8,639 nucleotides of DNA, taken from positions 1-8,639 of the forward strand of contig JAQVRG010000050.1 in assembly GCA_028701165.1 (NCBI GenBank), in the 5' to 3' direction. Under the pieces are notes generated by a model. The model had not been told where the DNA came from and did not search any database. It was given only the letters and a program-made list of their open reading frames with translations. Each line of letters opens with the position of its first letter. Positions within the stretch are counted from its first letter, which is position 1. The DNA comes from Eubacteriales bacterium. Its GTDB lineage: Bacteria > Bacillota > Clostridia > Christensenellales > CAG-138. Below are positions 1-6,003 of the stretch, piece by piece. Position numbers and translations under genes: made by a program.

Positions 1-92
1 GCGCGGCTGGCGGGGCGGCCTTGCGCGCCGCGCTGTGCTGTTTGCGCTGCGCGGCTTTTGGTCGGGCGGTTTCTGTCGGGTGCGTATGGCAT
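1..92 (-). CDS. N-terminal fragment of unidentified leftward gene with basic, low-complexity start
   Basis: Read leftward, an ATG at 92-90 opens a frame without stops to the window edge (30 codons plus two bases). The start is supported by AAAAGGAG (complement of 101-108), 8 nt before this ATG. A second in-frame ATG at 98-96 lies only 2 nt from the same site and is less likely. The peptide begins MPYAPDRNRPTKSRAAQ and continues rich in Arg, Gln, Ala, Gly and Pro, so it is probably a disordered, positively charged cytoplasmic tail. Such tails occur on membrane or DNA/RNA-associated proteins, but nothing here identifies a family. It has its own promoter (121-149) and is divergent from the RNase J cluster. 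Function unknown; only the coding call and start are supported. Confidence 0.6.
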   Translation of the reverse strand, partial: MPYAPDRNRPTKSRAAQTAQRGAQGRPASR

Positions 93-120
93 AATCATAA
101 CTCCTTTTAACTCAGCTTAT

Positions 121-149
121 AGTATAGCGCATATCGAGAAGGGGGACAA
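121..149 (-). promoter_or_regulatory. Sigma-A-like promoter for the leftward gene
   Basis: On the minus strand TTGTCC (complement of 144-149) and TATACT (complement of 121-126) are separated by exactly 17 bases. Both hexamers are close to the TTGACA/TATAAT consensus. The ribosome binding site of the leftward gene begins about 12 bases beyond the -10 box, so the predicted untranslated leader is short, about 20-25 nt. Prediction from sequence only. Confidence 0.6.
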
Positions 150-193
150 GGCGGTAAACCATGACGTCGCGGTTATTTTACATTTTCCTGTTC

Positions 194-222
194 TTGTTAT
201 CTGCGCAGAGGTCGTGTATAAT
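194..222 (+). promoter_or_regulatory. Sigma-A-like promoter for the RNase J cluster
   Basis: TTGTTA at 194-199 and a perfect TATAAT at 217-222 are separated by 17 bases. Transcription would start near 229, leaving a leader of about 90 nt before the RNase J start. The leader has no recognisable riboswitch. It contains a 16-codon frame from ATG 238 to TAG 286-288 without a visible ribosome binding site. This promoter is back to back with the one at 121-149, about 45 bases apart. Confidence 0.7.
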
Positions 223-318
223 TGAGTCTGAATAAGTATGGACGCGAATCATGGCGAAGTGCGCATACGCGCAAAGAACTATGAATAGAGCGTTGCGAAA
301 CGGAAAGAGAGAGACAAG

Positions 319-2004
319 TTGGCAAAGAACAAGTTGAGGATCATCCCCCTGGGAGGACTGGGGGAAATTGGCAAGAACATGACCGTATTCGAATACGGCA
401 AGGATATGATCGTGGTGGACTGCGGTTTGTGTTTTCCGGATGATGATATGCCGGGCATCGATCTGGTCATACCGGACATGGAGTATTTGGAACAGAATGC
501 GTCTAGGCTGCGCGGCTTCTTCATCACGCACGGCCATGAGGATCACATAGGCGCTCTGCCCTATGCGCTCAAGCAGTTTAACGTACCGGTCTACGGAACC
601 GCCTTTACGATGGCGCTGGTGGAGCATAAGCTCGAGGAGGAGCATATGCCAAGCACCAACCTCAAGGTCGTGAAGCCGGGGGATACGATATCGGCGGGCT
701 GCTTCAAGGTGGAATTCATCAAAACCAGCCATTCCATCGCGGGCGCGTGTGCGCTTGCGATCAATACCCCGATAGGCGTCGTGATCCACACCGGCGATTT
801 CAAGGTGGACTATACGCCCATAGACGGCGAGCCGATCGACGTGCGGCGCTTTGCGTATTACGGCGCCAAGGGCGTGCTGCTGCTGATGTCGGACAGCACC
901 AATATAGAGAGCGAGGGGCATACGGAGTCCGAACGCGAGATCGGCAAGACCTTCGAGCATTATTTTGATATCGCCGAAGGCCGCGTGATCGTGGCGACGT
1001 TTGCGAGCAATATTTACCGCATCCAGCAGGTGGCGGACGTTGCGATCGCGCATGGGCGCAGCATATGCTTCCAAGGCCGCAGCATGATCAATATCGCCGA
1101 GATTGCGACAAAGCTCGGCTACCTGCATATCCCCACCGATAAGCTGATGGAGCTGGACAAGGCGGGCAAGATGAAACCGGAAAAGGTCTGCGTCATCACC
1201 ACCGGCACGCAGGGCGAGCCCATGAGCGGCTTGACGCGCATGGCAAACGCGTCCCACCGCCTTATCGTGGGGGCGGGGGATACGGTGATCATCTCCGCAT
1301 CCGCCATCCCCGGCAACGAGGTGGGCGTTGCGAAGGTCATCAACAACCTTTGCCGCAACGGCGCGAAGGTGGTCTACAACCGCATGGCGGACGTCCACGT
1401 TTCCGGCCACGCGCAAAAGGACGAGCTTAAGCTGATGTTCGCGCTGACCAAGCCGCAGTTTTTCATTCCCGTCCACGGCGAATACCGGCATCTGCATTAC
1501 CACGCGGATTTGGCCGAGCAGATGGGCGTGCCCCGCAAAAACATCTTTATCGCCGACGTGGGCGACGTGGTGGAGCTGACGCGGGATGGCGGACGCATCG
1601 CGGAAAGCGTGCCTACCGGCGCCGTTATGATCGATGGAAGCGGCGTGGGGGATATCGGCAGCGTCGTGCTCAAGGATCGCAAGCTCCTTTCCGAGGATGG
1701 TGTGTTTACGGTAGTGCTCGTGACGGACAAGCAAAGCGGCGCTTTGCTGGCGGTGCCGGAGGTGGTTTCGCGCGGGTTCGTCTATATCAAGGATTCGGAA
1801 GAACTCATCGCGGGCGCGAAGACAGTCGTCGCCGACATCGCGGCGCAGCTTGCAAACGCGCACCGTTCGGAGTGGGCGACCATCAAAAACAACATGCGCG
1901 GCGCGCTTCGCAACTATTTATATAAGGAAACGGGAAGGCGTCCCATCGTGCTTCCCATCATTATAGAAATCGAGGCGGGGAAGAATGACAAACATACACG
2001 ATAA
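319..2004 (+). CDS. rnj: Ribonuclease J (metallo-beta-lactamase/beta-CASP RNase)
   Basis: Predicted cytoplasmic endo- and 5'-3' exoribonuclease for mRNA decay and rRNA/mRNA maturation, 561 residues, the usual length for RNase J. The N-terminus matches the family pattern (LGGLGEIGKN, residues 11-20). Zinc-binding motifs of the beta-lactamase fold are intact: HGHEDH at 71-76, His138 in TSHS, Asp160 in HTGDFK. The beta-CASP region includes SDSTN (191-195), HVSGHA (360-365) and HGEYRH (386-391), followed by the C-terminal domain. The start is a TTG at 319, chosen because upstream in-frame codons offer no better start and the protein then begins exactly where homologues do. The ribosome binding site is weak (GGAAAGAGAGAG, from 302). 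The 3' end overlaps the next gene by 20 bases, suggesting coupled translation. It is unclear whether this is the J1- or J2-type paralogue, so no number is given. Identification is firm. Confidence 0.97.
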   Translation: MAKNKLRIIPLGGLGEIGKNMTVFEYGKDMIVVDCGLCFPDDDMPGIDLVIPDMEYLEQNASRLRGFFITHGHEDHIGALPYALKQFNVPVYGTAFTMALVEHKLEEEHMPSTNLKVVKPGDTISAGCFKVEFIKTSHSIAGACALAINTPIGVVIHTGDFKVDYTPIDGEPIDVRRFAYYGAKGVLLLMSDSTNIESEGHTESEREIGKTFEHYFDIAEGRVIVATFASNIYRIQQVADVAIAHGRSICFQGRSMINIAEIATKLGYLHIPTDKLMELDKAGKMKPEKVCVITTGTQGEPMSGLTRMANASHRLIVGAGDTVIISASAIPGNEVGVAKVINNLCRNGAKVVYNRMADVHVSGHAQKDELKLMFALTKPQFFIPVHGEYRHLHYHADLAEQMGVPRKNIFIADVGDVVELTRDGGRIAESVPTGAVMIDGSGVGDIGSVVLKDRKLLSEDGVFTVVLVTDKQSGALLAVPEVVSRGFVYIKDSEELIAGAKTVVADIAAQLANAHRSEWATIKNNMRGALRNYLYKETGRRPIVLPIIIEIEAGKNDKHTR

Positions 2005-2332
2005 GGCGCGCGAACTCGCTGCGGCGCTTCACGAAAGCGAGGAATACGCGCAGTACAGCAAGGCTAGAGAAGCCGCCTTTGAGAATGCGACGACAAAGGA
2101 TCTGCTCAAGCAATACCGAAAGATGCAGACGCAGGCGCAGGCGGCGATGATCGCGGGCAAAAAGGATGAGGAAGCCATGCAGCGCTTGCAGCACATGGGC
2201 GAGATATTGCAGATGGACGCCAAGGCTGCGGCATACCTGATGGCGGAATACCGCCTGAGCACGCTCTTAAGCGATGTTTACAAGATCCTTGGCGAGGCGA
2301 TCGACCTGGATCTTAGCGCATTGGAGGGATAA
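1985..2332 (+). CDS. YlbF/YmcA-family protein, YheA-like
   Basis: A 115-residue, highly helical, Ala/Gln/Lys/Glu-rich protein of the Com_YlbF family. Length and ending (...DLSALEG) resemble Bacillus YheA (about 117 residues) more than YlbF or YmcA, which are longer. It has no cysteine, so it cannot carry the iron-sulfur ligands reported for the YlbF-YmcA-YaaT complex that affects RNase Y-dependent RNA processing and competence/biofilm/sporulation control. YheA itself has no established function. The ATG at 1985 lies inside the end of RNase J (20-base overlap), with GAGGCGGGG (1972-1980) upstream, and its stop is 4 bases before the MltG TTG. This suggests synthesis coupled to both neighbours. 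A role as RNase-associated adaptor is inferred from position and family only. Confidence 0.85.
   Translation: MTNIHDKARELAAALHESEEYAQYSKAREAAFENATTKDLLKQYRKMQTQAQAAMIAGKKDEEAMQRLQHMGEILQMDAKAAAYLMAEYRLSTLLSDVYKILGEAIDLDLSALEG
2323..2328 (+). promoter_or_regulatory. Ribosome binding site fixing the mltG start at TTG 2337
   Basis: GGAGGG sits inside the last codons of the YheA-like gene, 8 bases before TTG 2337. The frame is open further upstream to an ATG at 2274, but that would add 21 residues fully inside the preceding gene and has no such site. The next ATG (2352) is 23 bases away, too far. The TTG is therefore the best-supported start. Confidence 0.75.
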
Positions 2333-2336
2333 AGCC

Positions 2337-3581
2337 TTGGAAAAAAGGCCGATGGATAGGGAGACGCGCGAACGCAAACGCCGCACGCGCGCCGCTTGGA
2401 AAAAGGTATGGCATATCGTGCGCCCCATTTTGGTGATCGCCGTAAGCCTGTGCATATGCTATGTGCTTTTGAGTAAGGTCACCGTCAAGGTGCTGGATAA
2501 ATTCCTGTTCCCCGTCAATCCGGCTGACGCCACGCCCGTGACAGTCACCATCGCAAGCGGCAGCGGCGCGTCCGCCATCGCCAAGGTATTATATGAGGCG
2601 GGCGGTACGGACGCCAACGACGAGCAGCTTTCTCCCGGCCTCATTAAAAGCAAGGCCGTGTTCAAGGTCTATGTGGATTTTACCGGCAAATCGAGCAAGC
2701 TGCGCGCGGGCACCTATGTGCTTTCCCGCAATATGGACATACCGCAGATCGTGGATATCATCTGCGCGGGCAATCCGCCAAAGGAAACCGTGCGCTTTAC
2801 CATCACCGAGGGCTCGGATGTGGAGGCGGTGGCCGCGAAGCTTGTCGAGCAGGGCGTGCTTGCGGATGATAAAGAATTCTTGCGTCTATGTAAATCCGGC
2901 GAAGAATTCACGGATTATGCCTTTGTCAAGGAGATCCTCGACAAGCAGGCTGAAAGCGGCCAGCAGCGCGATTATGTTTTGGAAGGGTATCTCTTCCCCG
3001 ACACCTATGAGGTCTATGTGGGTGCGTCGGCGAAAACCGTGATCAACAAGATGCTTATGCAATTCTTGGCCGTGTTCAGCGACGAGTATATCGCACGGGC
3101 GCAGGAGCTGGACATGAGCACGGACGACGTGGTGAAGCTTGCGGCGCTTATTGAGAAGGAGGCCAAGCTCAACGACGATTTTGCCAAGGTTTCCGCCGTG
3201 TTCCATAACCGCTTAAAGGCGGACATGCCTATGGAGTCGGACGCTTCGCTTCGCTATATCTTTAAGCAGAACATACTGAATTGGACGCAGGCGCAGCGCG
3301 AGGACGCTTCGCCGTATAATACCATCGCGCACAAGGGCTTGGGGTTGGGGCCGATCACGAACCCCGGCCGCAAGGCCATCGAGGCGGCGCTTTATCCGGA
3401 TGAAACGATGCTGGAGGAAAACTACCTCTTCTTTGTGCTCAAATACGGCTGGACGGGCGAGCTTGCCTATGCGAAAACCAACGAGGAGCACGATGAAAAC
3501 GTGGAGCGCTACGGCCAGTATTGGAGCATGACGGAGAAGCCCGCGGACTTTAAGGAAGAAACAAAAGAAAAAGAGTCATAA
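2337..3581 (+). CDS. mltG: Endolytic murein transglycosylase MltG (YceG family)
   Basis: Predicted membrane-anchored lytic transglycosylase that cleaves nascent glycan strands outside the membrane and so sets strand length; 414 residues from the TTG start. A basic cytoplasmic tail rich in Arg/Lys (residues 3-23) precedes one membrane segment (about 27-45). The extracellular part has a LysM-like region (around VTIASGSGASAIAK) and the YceG fold. Signature motifs include YLFPDTYEV, IEKE at 272-275 with the putative catalytic glutamate, VFHNRL, the Met/Glu-Ser-Asp segment, and YNTIAHKGLGLGPITNPG at 327-344. The family usually has QSD/QTD where this has ESD. The gene starts 4 bases after the YheA-like stop. 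The C-terminus is Lys/Glu-rich. The deoD start follows 26 bases later, so cotranscription is likely. Identification is firm; the catalytic residue is assigned by analogy with E. coli MltG. Confidence 0.93.
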   Translation: MEKRPMDRETRERKRRTRAAWKKVWHIVRPILVIAVSLCICYVLLSKVTVKVLDKFLFPVNPADATPVTVTIASGSGASAIAKVLYEAGGTDANDEQLSPGLIKSKAVFKVYVDFTGKSSKLRAGTYVLSRNMDIPQIVDIICAGNPPKETVRFTITEGSDVEAVAAKLVEQGVLADDKEFLRLCKSGEEFTDYAFVKEILDKQAESGQQRDYVLEGYLFPDTYEVYVGASAKTVINKMLMQFLAVFSDEYIARAQELDMSTDDVVKLAALIEKEAKLNDDFAKVSAVFHNRLKADMPMESDASLRYIFKQNILNWTQAQREDASPYNTIAHKGLGLGPITNPGRKAIEAALYPDETMLEENYLFFVLKYGWTGELAYAKTNEEHDENVERYGQYWSMTEKPADFKEETKEKES

Positions 3582-3607
3582 AAACACATAACACAGGAGG
3601 ACTTACC

Positions 3608-4306
3608 ATGTATACACCGCATATCAACGCAGAACCGAGTGATTTTGCCCCGACCGTGCTGATGCCCGGCGATCCGCTGCGCGCGAAGTTTATCGCGGAA
3701 ACCTTTTTGGAAAACCCCGTGCTTGTCAATAACGTTCGCGGCGTGCAGGGCTATACGGGCGCCTATAAGGGTAAGAAGGTCTCCGTGATGGCAAGCGGCA
3801 TGGGCATGCCCAGCATGGGTATTTATTCTTATGAGCTGTTTAACTTTTTCGGCGTGGAAAACATCATACGCATAGGTTCGGCAGGCGCGATCAGCCCCAA
3901 GCTGCCGCTGCGCAGCATCGTGATCGCCATGAGCGCGAGCTACAACAGCAATTTTGCCGCGCAGTACAAGCTCAATGGCACCTACGCGCCCACAGCAAGC
4001 TATGCGCTTTTGAAGAAGGCGACGGACGCCGCCGAGCGTATGAACCTTCCTGTGACCGTAGGAAACGTCCTTTCTAACGACCTTTTCTACGATGATGCGC
4101 AGGGTACGATGAACTGGCAGAAGATGGGCGTATTGGCCGTGGAGATGGAGAGCGCGGCGCTTTATATGAACGCGGCGCGCACGGGCAAAAACGCGTTGTG
4201 CATCTGCACCATTTCGGACAGCCTTGTAACGGGCGAGGAGTGCTCCGCAGCAGAGCGGCAGACGACCTTTACGCAGATGATGGAATTGGCGCTGGAGATC
4301 GCATAG
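3608..4306 (+). CDS. deoD: Purine nucleoside phosphorylase, DeoD type (hexameric class)
   Basis: Predicted cytoplasmic enzyme that splits purine (deoxy)ribonucleosides with phosphate into free base and (deoxy)ribose-1-phosphate, in purine salvage. Its 232 residues match the family length. Conserved elements: TPHINAE at the start with His5, the phosphate site GDPLRAK (20s) with Arg25, NNVRG with Arg44, RIGSAGA with Arg88 and Ser91, VEMES at 178-182 binding the sugar, the catalytic Asp204 in ISDS, and AAERQTTF with Arg217. E. coli has SDH where this has SDS; the catalytic Asp and its Arg partner remain. The ATG is 7 bases after a perfect AGGAGG (3595-3600). No promoter is evident in the 26-base gap after mltG, so it is probably the last gene of that transcript, ended by the hairpin at 4351-4400. 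Substrate range (adenosine versus 6-oxopurines) cannot be read from this. Confidence 0.95.
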   Translation: MYTPHINAEPSDFAPTVLMPGDPLRAKFIAETFLENPVLVNNVRGVQGYTGAYKGKKVSVMASGMGMPSMGIYSYELFNFFGVENIIRIGSAGAISPKLPLRSIVIAMSASYNSNFAAQYKLNGTYAPTASYALLKKATDAAERMNLPVTVGNVLSNDLFYDDAQGTMNWQKMGVLAVEMESAALYMNAARTGKNALCICTISDSLVTGEECSAAERQTTFTQMMELALEIA

Positions 4307-4350
4307 TGCGGTAAAAAGCGCCGCAGCGCATAGTAAATAGACAATATATA

Positions 4351-4400
4351 TCCCCGTAAGGGCGTTAAAAATATTAACGAACCCCTTGCGGGGATTTCTT
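4351..4400 (+). terminator. Rho-independent terminator after deoD, two-stage hairpin
   Basis: TCCCCGTAAGGG (4351-4362) pairs with CCCTTGCGGGGA (4383-4394) over 12 positions with one G-U pair. Inside it CGTTAA pairs with TTAACG around a 5-base AAATA loop, with a three-base AAC bulge between stems. A T-rich tract TTTCTT (4395-4400) follows. It lies 44 bases after the deoD stop and separates the housekeeping cluster from the transporter operon. Confidence 0.85.
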
Positions 4401-4436
4401 GTATGTGCTATTGTATACAGAGGTACAATGATACAA
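4399..4436 (+). promoter_or_regulatory. Inverted-repeat operator/promoter region of the TRAP operon
   Basis: TTGTAT (4399-4404) and ATACAA (4431-4436) enclose ATTGTA (4410-4415) and TACAAT (4424-4429), forming two nested inverted repeats; the gaps on the two sides differ (5 and 1 bases). The stretch 4411-4420, TTGTATACAG, is one base from a perfect TTGTATACAA palindrome, a pattern typical of GntR-family operators. TACAAT at 4424-4429 is a plausible -10 box, but the matching TTGTAT at 4399 is 19 bases away, so the promoter would be weak. The regulator is not encoded in this window. Function inferred. Confidence 0.4.
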
Positions 4437-4463
4437 GGATAAAAGAATTCAGGAGGACGGATC

Positions 4464-5423
4464 ATGAAGAAGCTTCTCGCAATCGCACTCATACTCGTTA
4501 TGGCGCTTTCGCTTACCGCATGCGCGGGCGGCGGCGGCCAAGTCCATCGTCTGGTCATGGTTACCGGCGGCGACGCCGGCACCTATTACGCCTTCGGCGG
4601 CGTTATCGCAAACGTACTGACCGAAAATATCGAAAACGTCGAGATCACCGCCACCACCTCGGGCGCGTCCGCGGCAAACGCACGGTCGCTGCACAATAAG
4701 GAAGCGGATCTTGCGATTTTGCAAAACGACGTTTTGGCCTATGCCGTCAACGGTACGGATTCCATGGCGGAGGACGGCGCTATGCCCGAGCTTCGCGCGA
4801 TCGCGTCGCTTTATCCCGAGGCTGTGCAGCTTGTAGCGACCGCCAACAGCGGCATCAAGACCGTACAGGATCTTAAGGGCAAAAAGGTTTGCGTAGGCGA
4901 CGCGGGCTCCGGCTCCGAAGTCAACGCCAAGCAGGTACTCGAAGCCTGCGGCCTCACCTATGATGATTTTGAAGTGCAGTATCTGAGCTTCTCCGAAGCC
5001 TCTACCGCCATGCAGAACGGCACCGTGGACGCGGCGTTCAATACCTCCGCCATGCCCAACGCTGCCATCACCGAGCTTGCCAACTACACCGATATCGTCG
5101 TTGTGCCCATCGACGGCGCTTCCGCCGACGCGCTGATCGCAAAGTATCCCTTCTATGCGAAAACCACCATATCCAAGGATATCTACGGCACGGACAGCGA
5201 TGTGCAAAGCGTTGCCATGATGGCGATTCTCGCCTGCACGACGGAGCTTGATACGGATGTTGTGTATAACCTCACCAAGCAGCTCTTTGAGCAGAACGAA
5301 GCCCTCTGCGCGCATGTGCGCGGCAAGGACGTGACGCTTGCAAGCGCGCTTGACGGCGTGACCGTGGATTTCCACGAGGGCGCGCTCAAGTACTATAAGG
5401 AAGCGGGCGTCAACGTTGGGTAA
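4464..5423 (+). CDS. TAXI-family TRAP transporter solute-binding lipoprotein
   Basis: Extracytoplasmic substrate-binding subunit of a TRAP transporter, 319 residues, the normal size. A signal peptide of two Lys plus a hydrophobic stretch ends in the lipobox LTAC with Cys20, so the mature protein should be lipid-anchored on the outer face of the membrane, as expected in a Gram-positive cell. The mature part opens with the TAXI hallmark TGGDAGTYYAFGG and continues with the periplasmic-binding-protein pattern: NARSLHNKEADLAILQND, VQDLKGKKVCVGDAGSGSE (hinge region), GTVDAAFNTSAMPNAAI and a C-terminal helical region. The family binds small carboxylates or amino acids such as glutamate, but the ligand here cannot be told. 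The ATG is 7 bases after AGGAGG (4451-4456). Its stop overlaps the next start by one base (TAATG). Confidence 0.94.
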   Translation: MKKLLAIALILVMALSLTACAGGGGQVHRLVMVTGGDAGTYYAFGGVIANVLTENIENVEITATTSGASAANARSLHNKEADLAILQNDVLAYAVNGTDSMAEDGAMPELRAIASLYPEAVQLVATANSGIKTVQDLKGKKVCVGDAGSGSEVNAKQVLEACGLTYDDFEVQYLSFSEASTAMQNGTVDAAFNTSAMPNAAITELANYTDIVVVPIDGASADALIAKYPFYAKTTISKDIYGTDSDVQSVAMMAILACTTELDTDVVYNLTKQLFEQNEALCAHVRGKDVTLASALDGVTVDFHEGALKYYKEAGVNVG

Positions 5424-5956
5424 TGCGCGCGCGAACGAAGCAGCATAATCAAACAAGCAGACGGGGGAACTACCTGGTTCCCCTGTTTCTTGCTGTGTTG
5501 GCCTTGCTGTGCCTTATCCCCTTCAACACGCGCTTGGTCTTGTCCGATTATCGGACGGGTAAGACCCTTTGCACCTATCCGATACGCGGCGGCGAGACCT
5601 TCGCCATCCGCTACACGCATTCCGTCAATTTGTCCCATGTTACGGACACATTGGAATGGACGGGCAGGGAATTGATCCTTCGCACATCGCTGTTTACTTC
5701 CTTCGGCGCGGGCATACCCGTTCCCGCCGACGGCATAGGGACGGCGATCACCAACACGGAGGACGGTTTTTTATTGACCGGCATCGATAAGGCGCAAGCG
5801 GATAACGCGCTTCTCATCATGCTCCAAAAGGTGCCGGATCATCATCTGCTCTATCGGGAGCAGGCGATATCCCTGCTTGATATGGCGGGCTCGGGCGCGC
5901 TGCTGCGCCTGTGCGTGCGCCCCGTATCCCTAGCTACCATCATTCTGCATTCATAA
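5423..5956 (+). CDS. DUF1850 protein, membrane-anchored partner of TAXI-TRAP transporter
   Basis: A 177-residue protein with a basic N-terminus, one hydrophobic segment (about residues 17-34) acting as membrane anchor or uncleaved signal, and an extracytoplasmic domain. It carries the marks of DUF1850: the segment IRYTHSVNLSHVTDTLEW with His66-Ser-Val, then FTSFGAGIPVPADG (about 92-104). DUF1850 genes are frequently found with TAXI-type TRAP genes, as here, but no biochemical function is established to my knowledge. The ATG at 5423 overlaps the TAA of the binding-protein gene by one base. There is no clear ribosome binding site, so translation is probably coupled. The permease follows after 47 bases. 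A role in substrate delivery, permease assembly or regulation is a guess from context. Confidence 0.85.
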   Translation: MRARTKQHNQTSRRGNYLVPLFLAVLALLCLIPFNTRLVLSDYRTGKTLCTYPIRGGETFAIRYTHSVNLSHVTDTLEWTGRELILRTSLFTSFGAGIPVPADGIGTAITNTEDGFLLTGIDKAQADNALLIMLQKVPDHHLLYREQAISLLDMAGSGALLRLCVRPVSLATIILHS

Positions 5957-5992
5957 GCATAGCGCCATACGGCTTGCGGCTTTGCAATATAA

Positions 5993-5998
5993 AGGAGA
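5993..5998 (+). promoter_or_regulatory. Ribosome binding site fixing the permease start at ATG 6004
   Basis: AGGAGA at 5993-5998 lies 5 bases before ATG 6004. The frame is open further upstream to ATG 5911, but that would overlap the DUF1850 gene by 46 bases. The extra residues do not resemble the short charged N-terminus (MGLFKKKERK) expected for this family. ATG 6004 is therefore chosen. Confidence 0.8.
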
Positions 5999-6003
5999 TT
6001 CCT

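Noticed and set aside
238..288. A 16-codon upstream frame in the rnj leader (ATG 238, TAG 286-288)
   Set aside because: The ATG lies only about 9 bases after the predicted transcription start and has no Shine-Dalgarno sequence, so translation is unlikely.
251..337. A 28-codon frame overlapping the rnj start
   Set aside because: No convincing ribosome binding site and no recognisable product; chance frame.
178..1863. A 561-codon open frame on the minus strand opposite RNase J
   Set aside because: It is antisense to a firmly identified gene, its product is His/Arg/Asp-rich with no recognisable domain, and it arises from the GC-biased codon use of the plus strand. The equal length to RNase J is a coincidence.
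4300..4334. An 8-base direct repeat CGCATAGT at 4300-4307 and 4327-4334 plus TGCGG/CCGCA inverted repeat between them
   Set aside because: Too short to indicate an attachment site or target duplication. No mobile gene is nearby, and the first copy includes the deoD stop codon.
3509..4582. A 357-codon minus-strand frame across deoD and the intergenic region
   Set aside because: It is a shadow of deoD, spans a terminator and a promoter region, has no ribosome binding site that I can see and no family resemblance.
4449..5456. A 335-codon minus-strand frame opposite the TAXI binding protein
   Set aside because: It is fully antisense to a clear lipoprotein gene with a low-complexity Gly/His/Arg/Val-rich product, typical of a codon-bias shadow.
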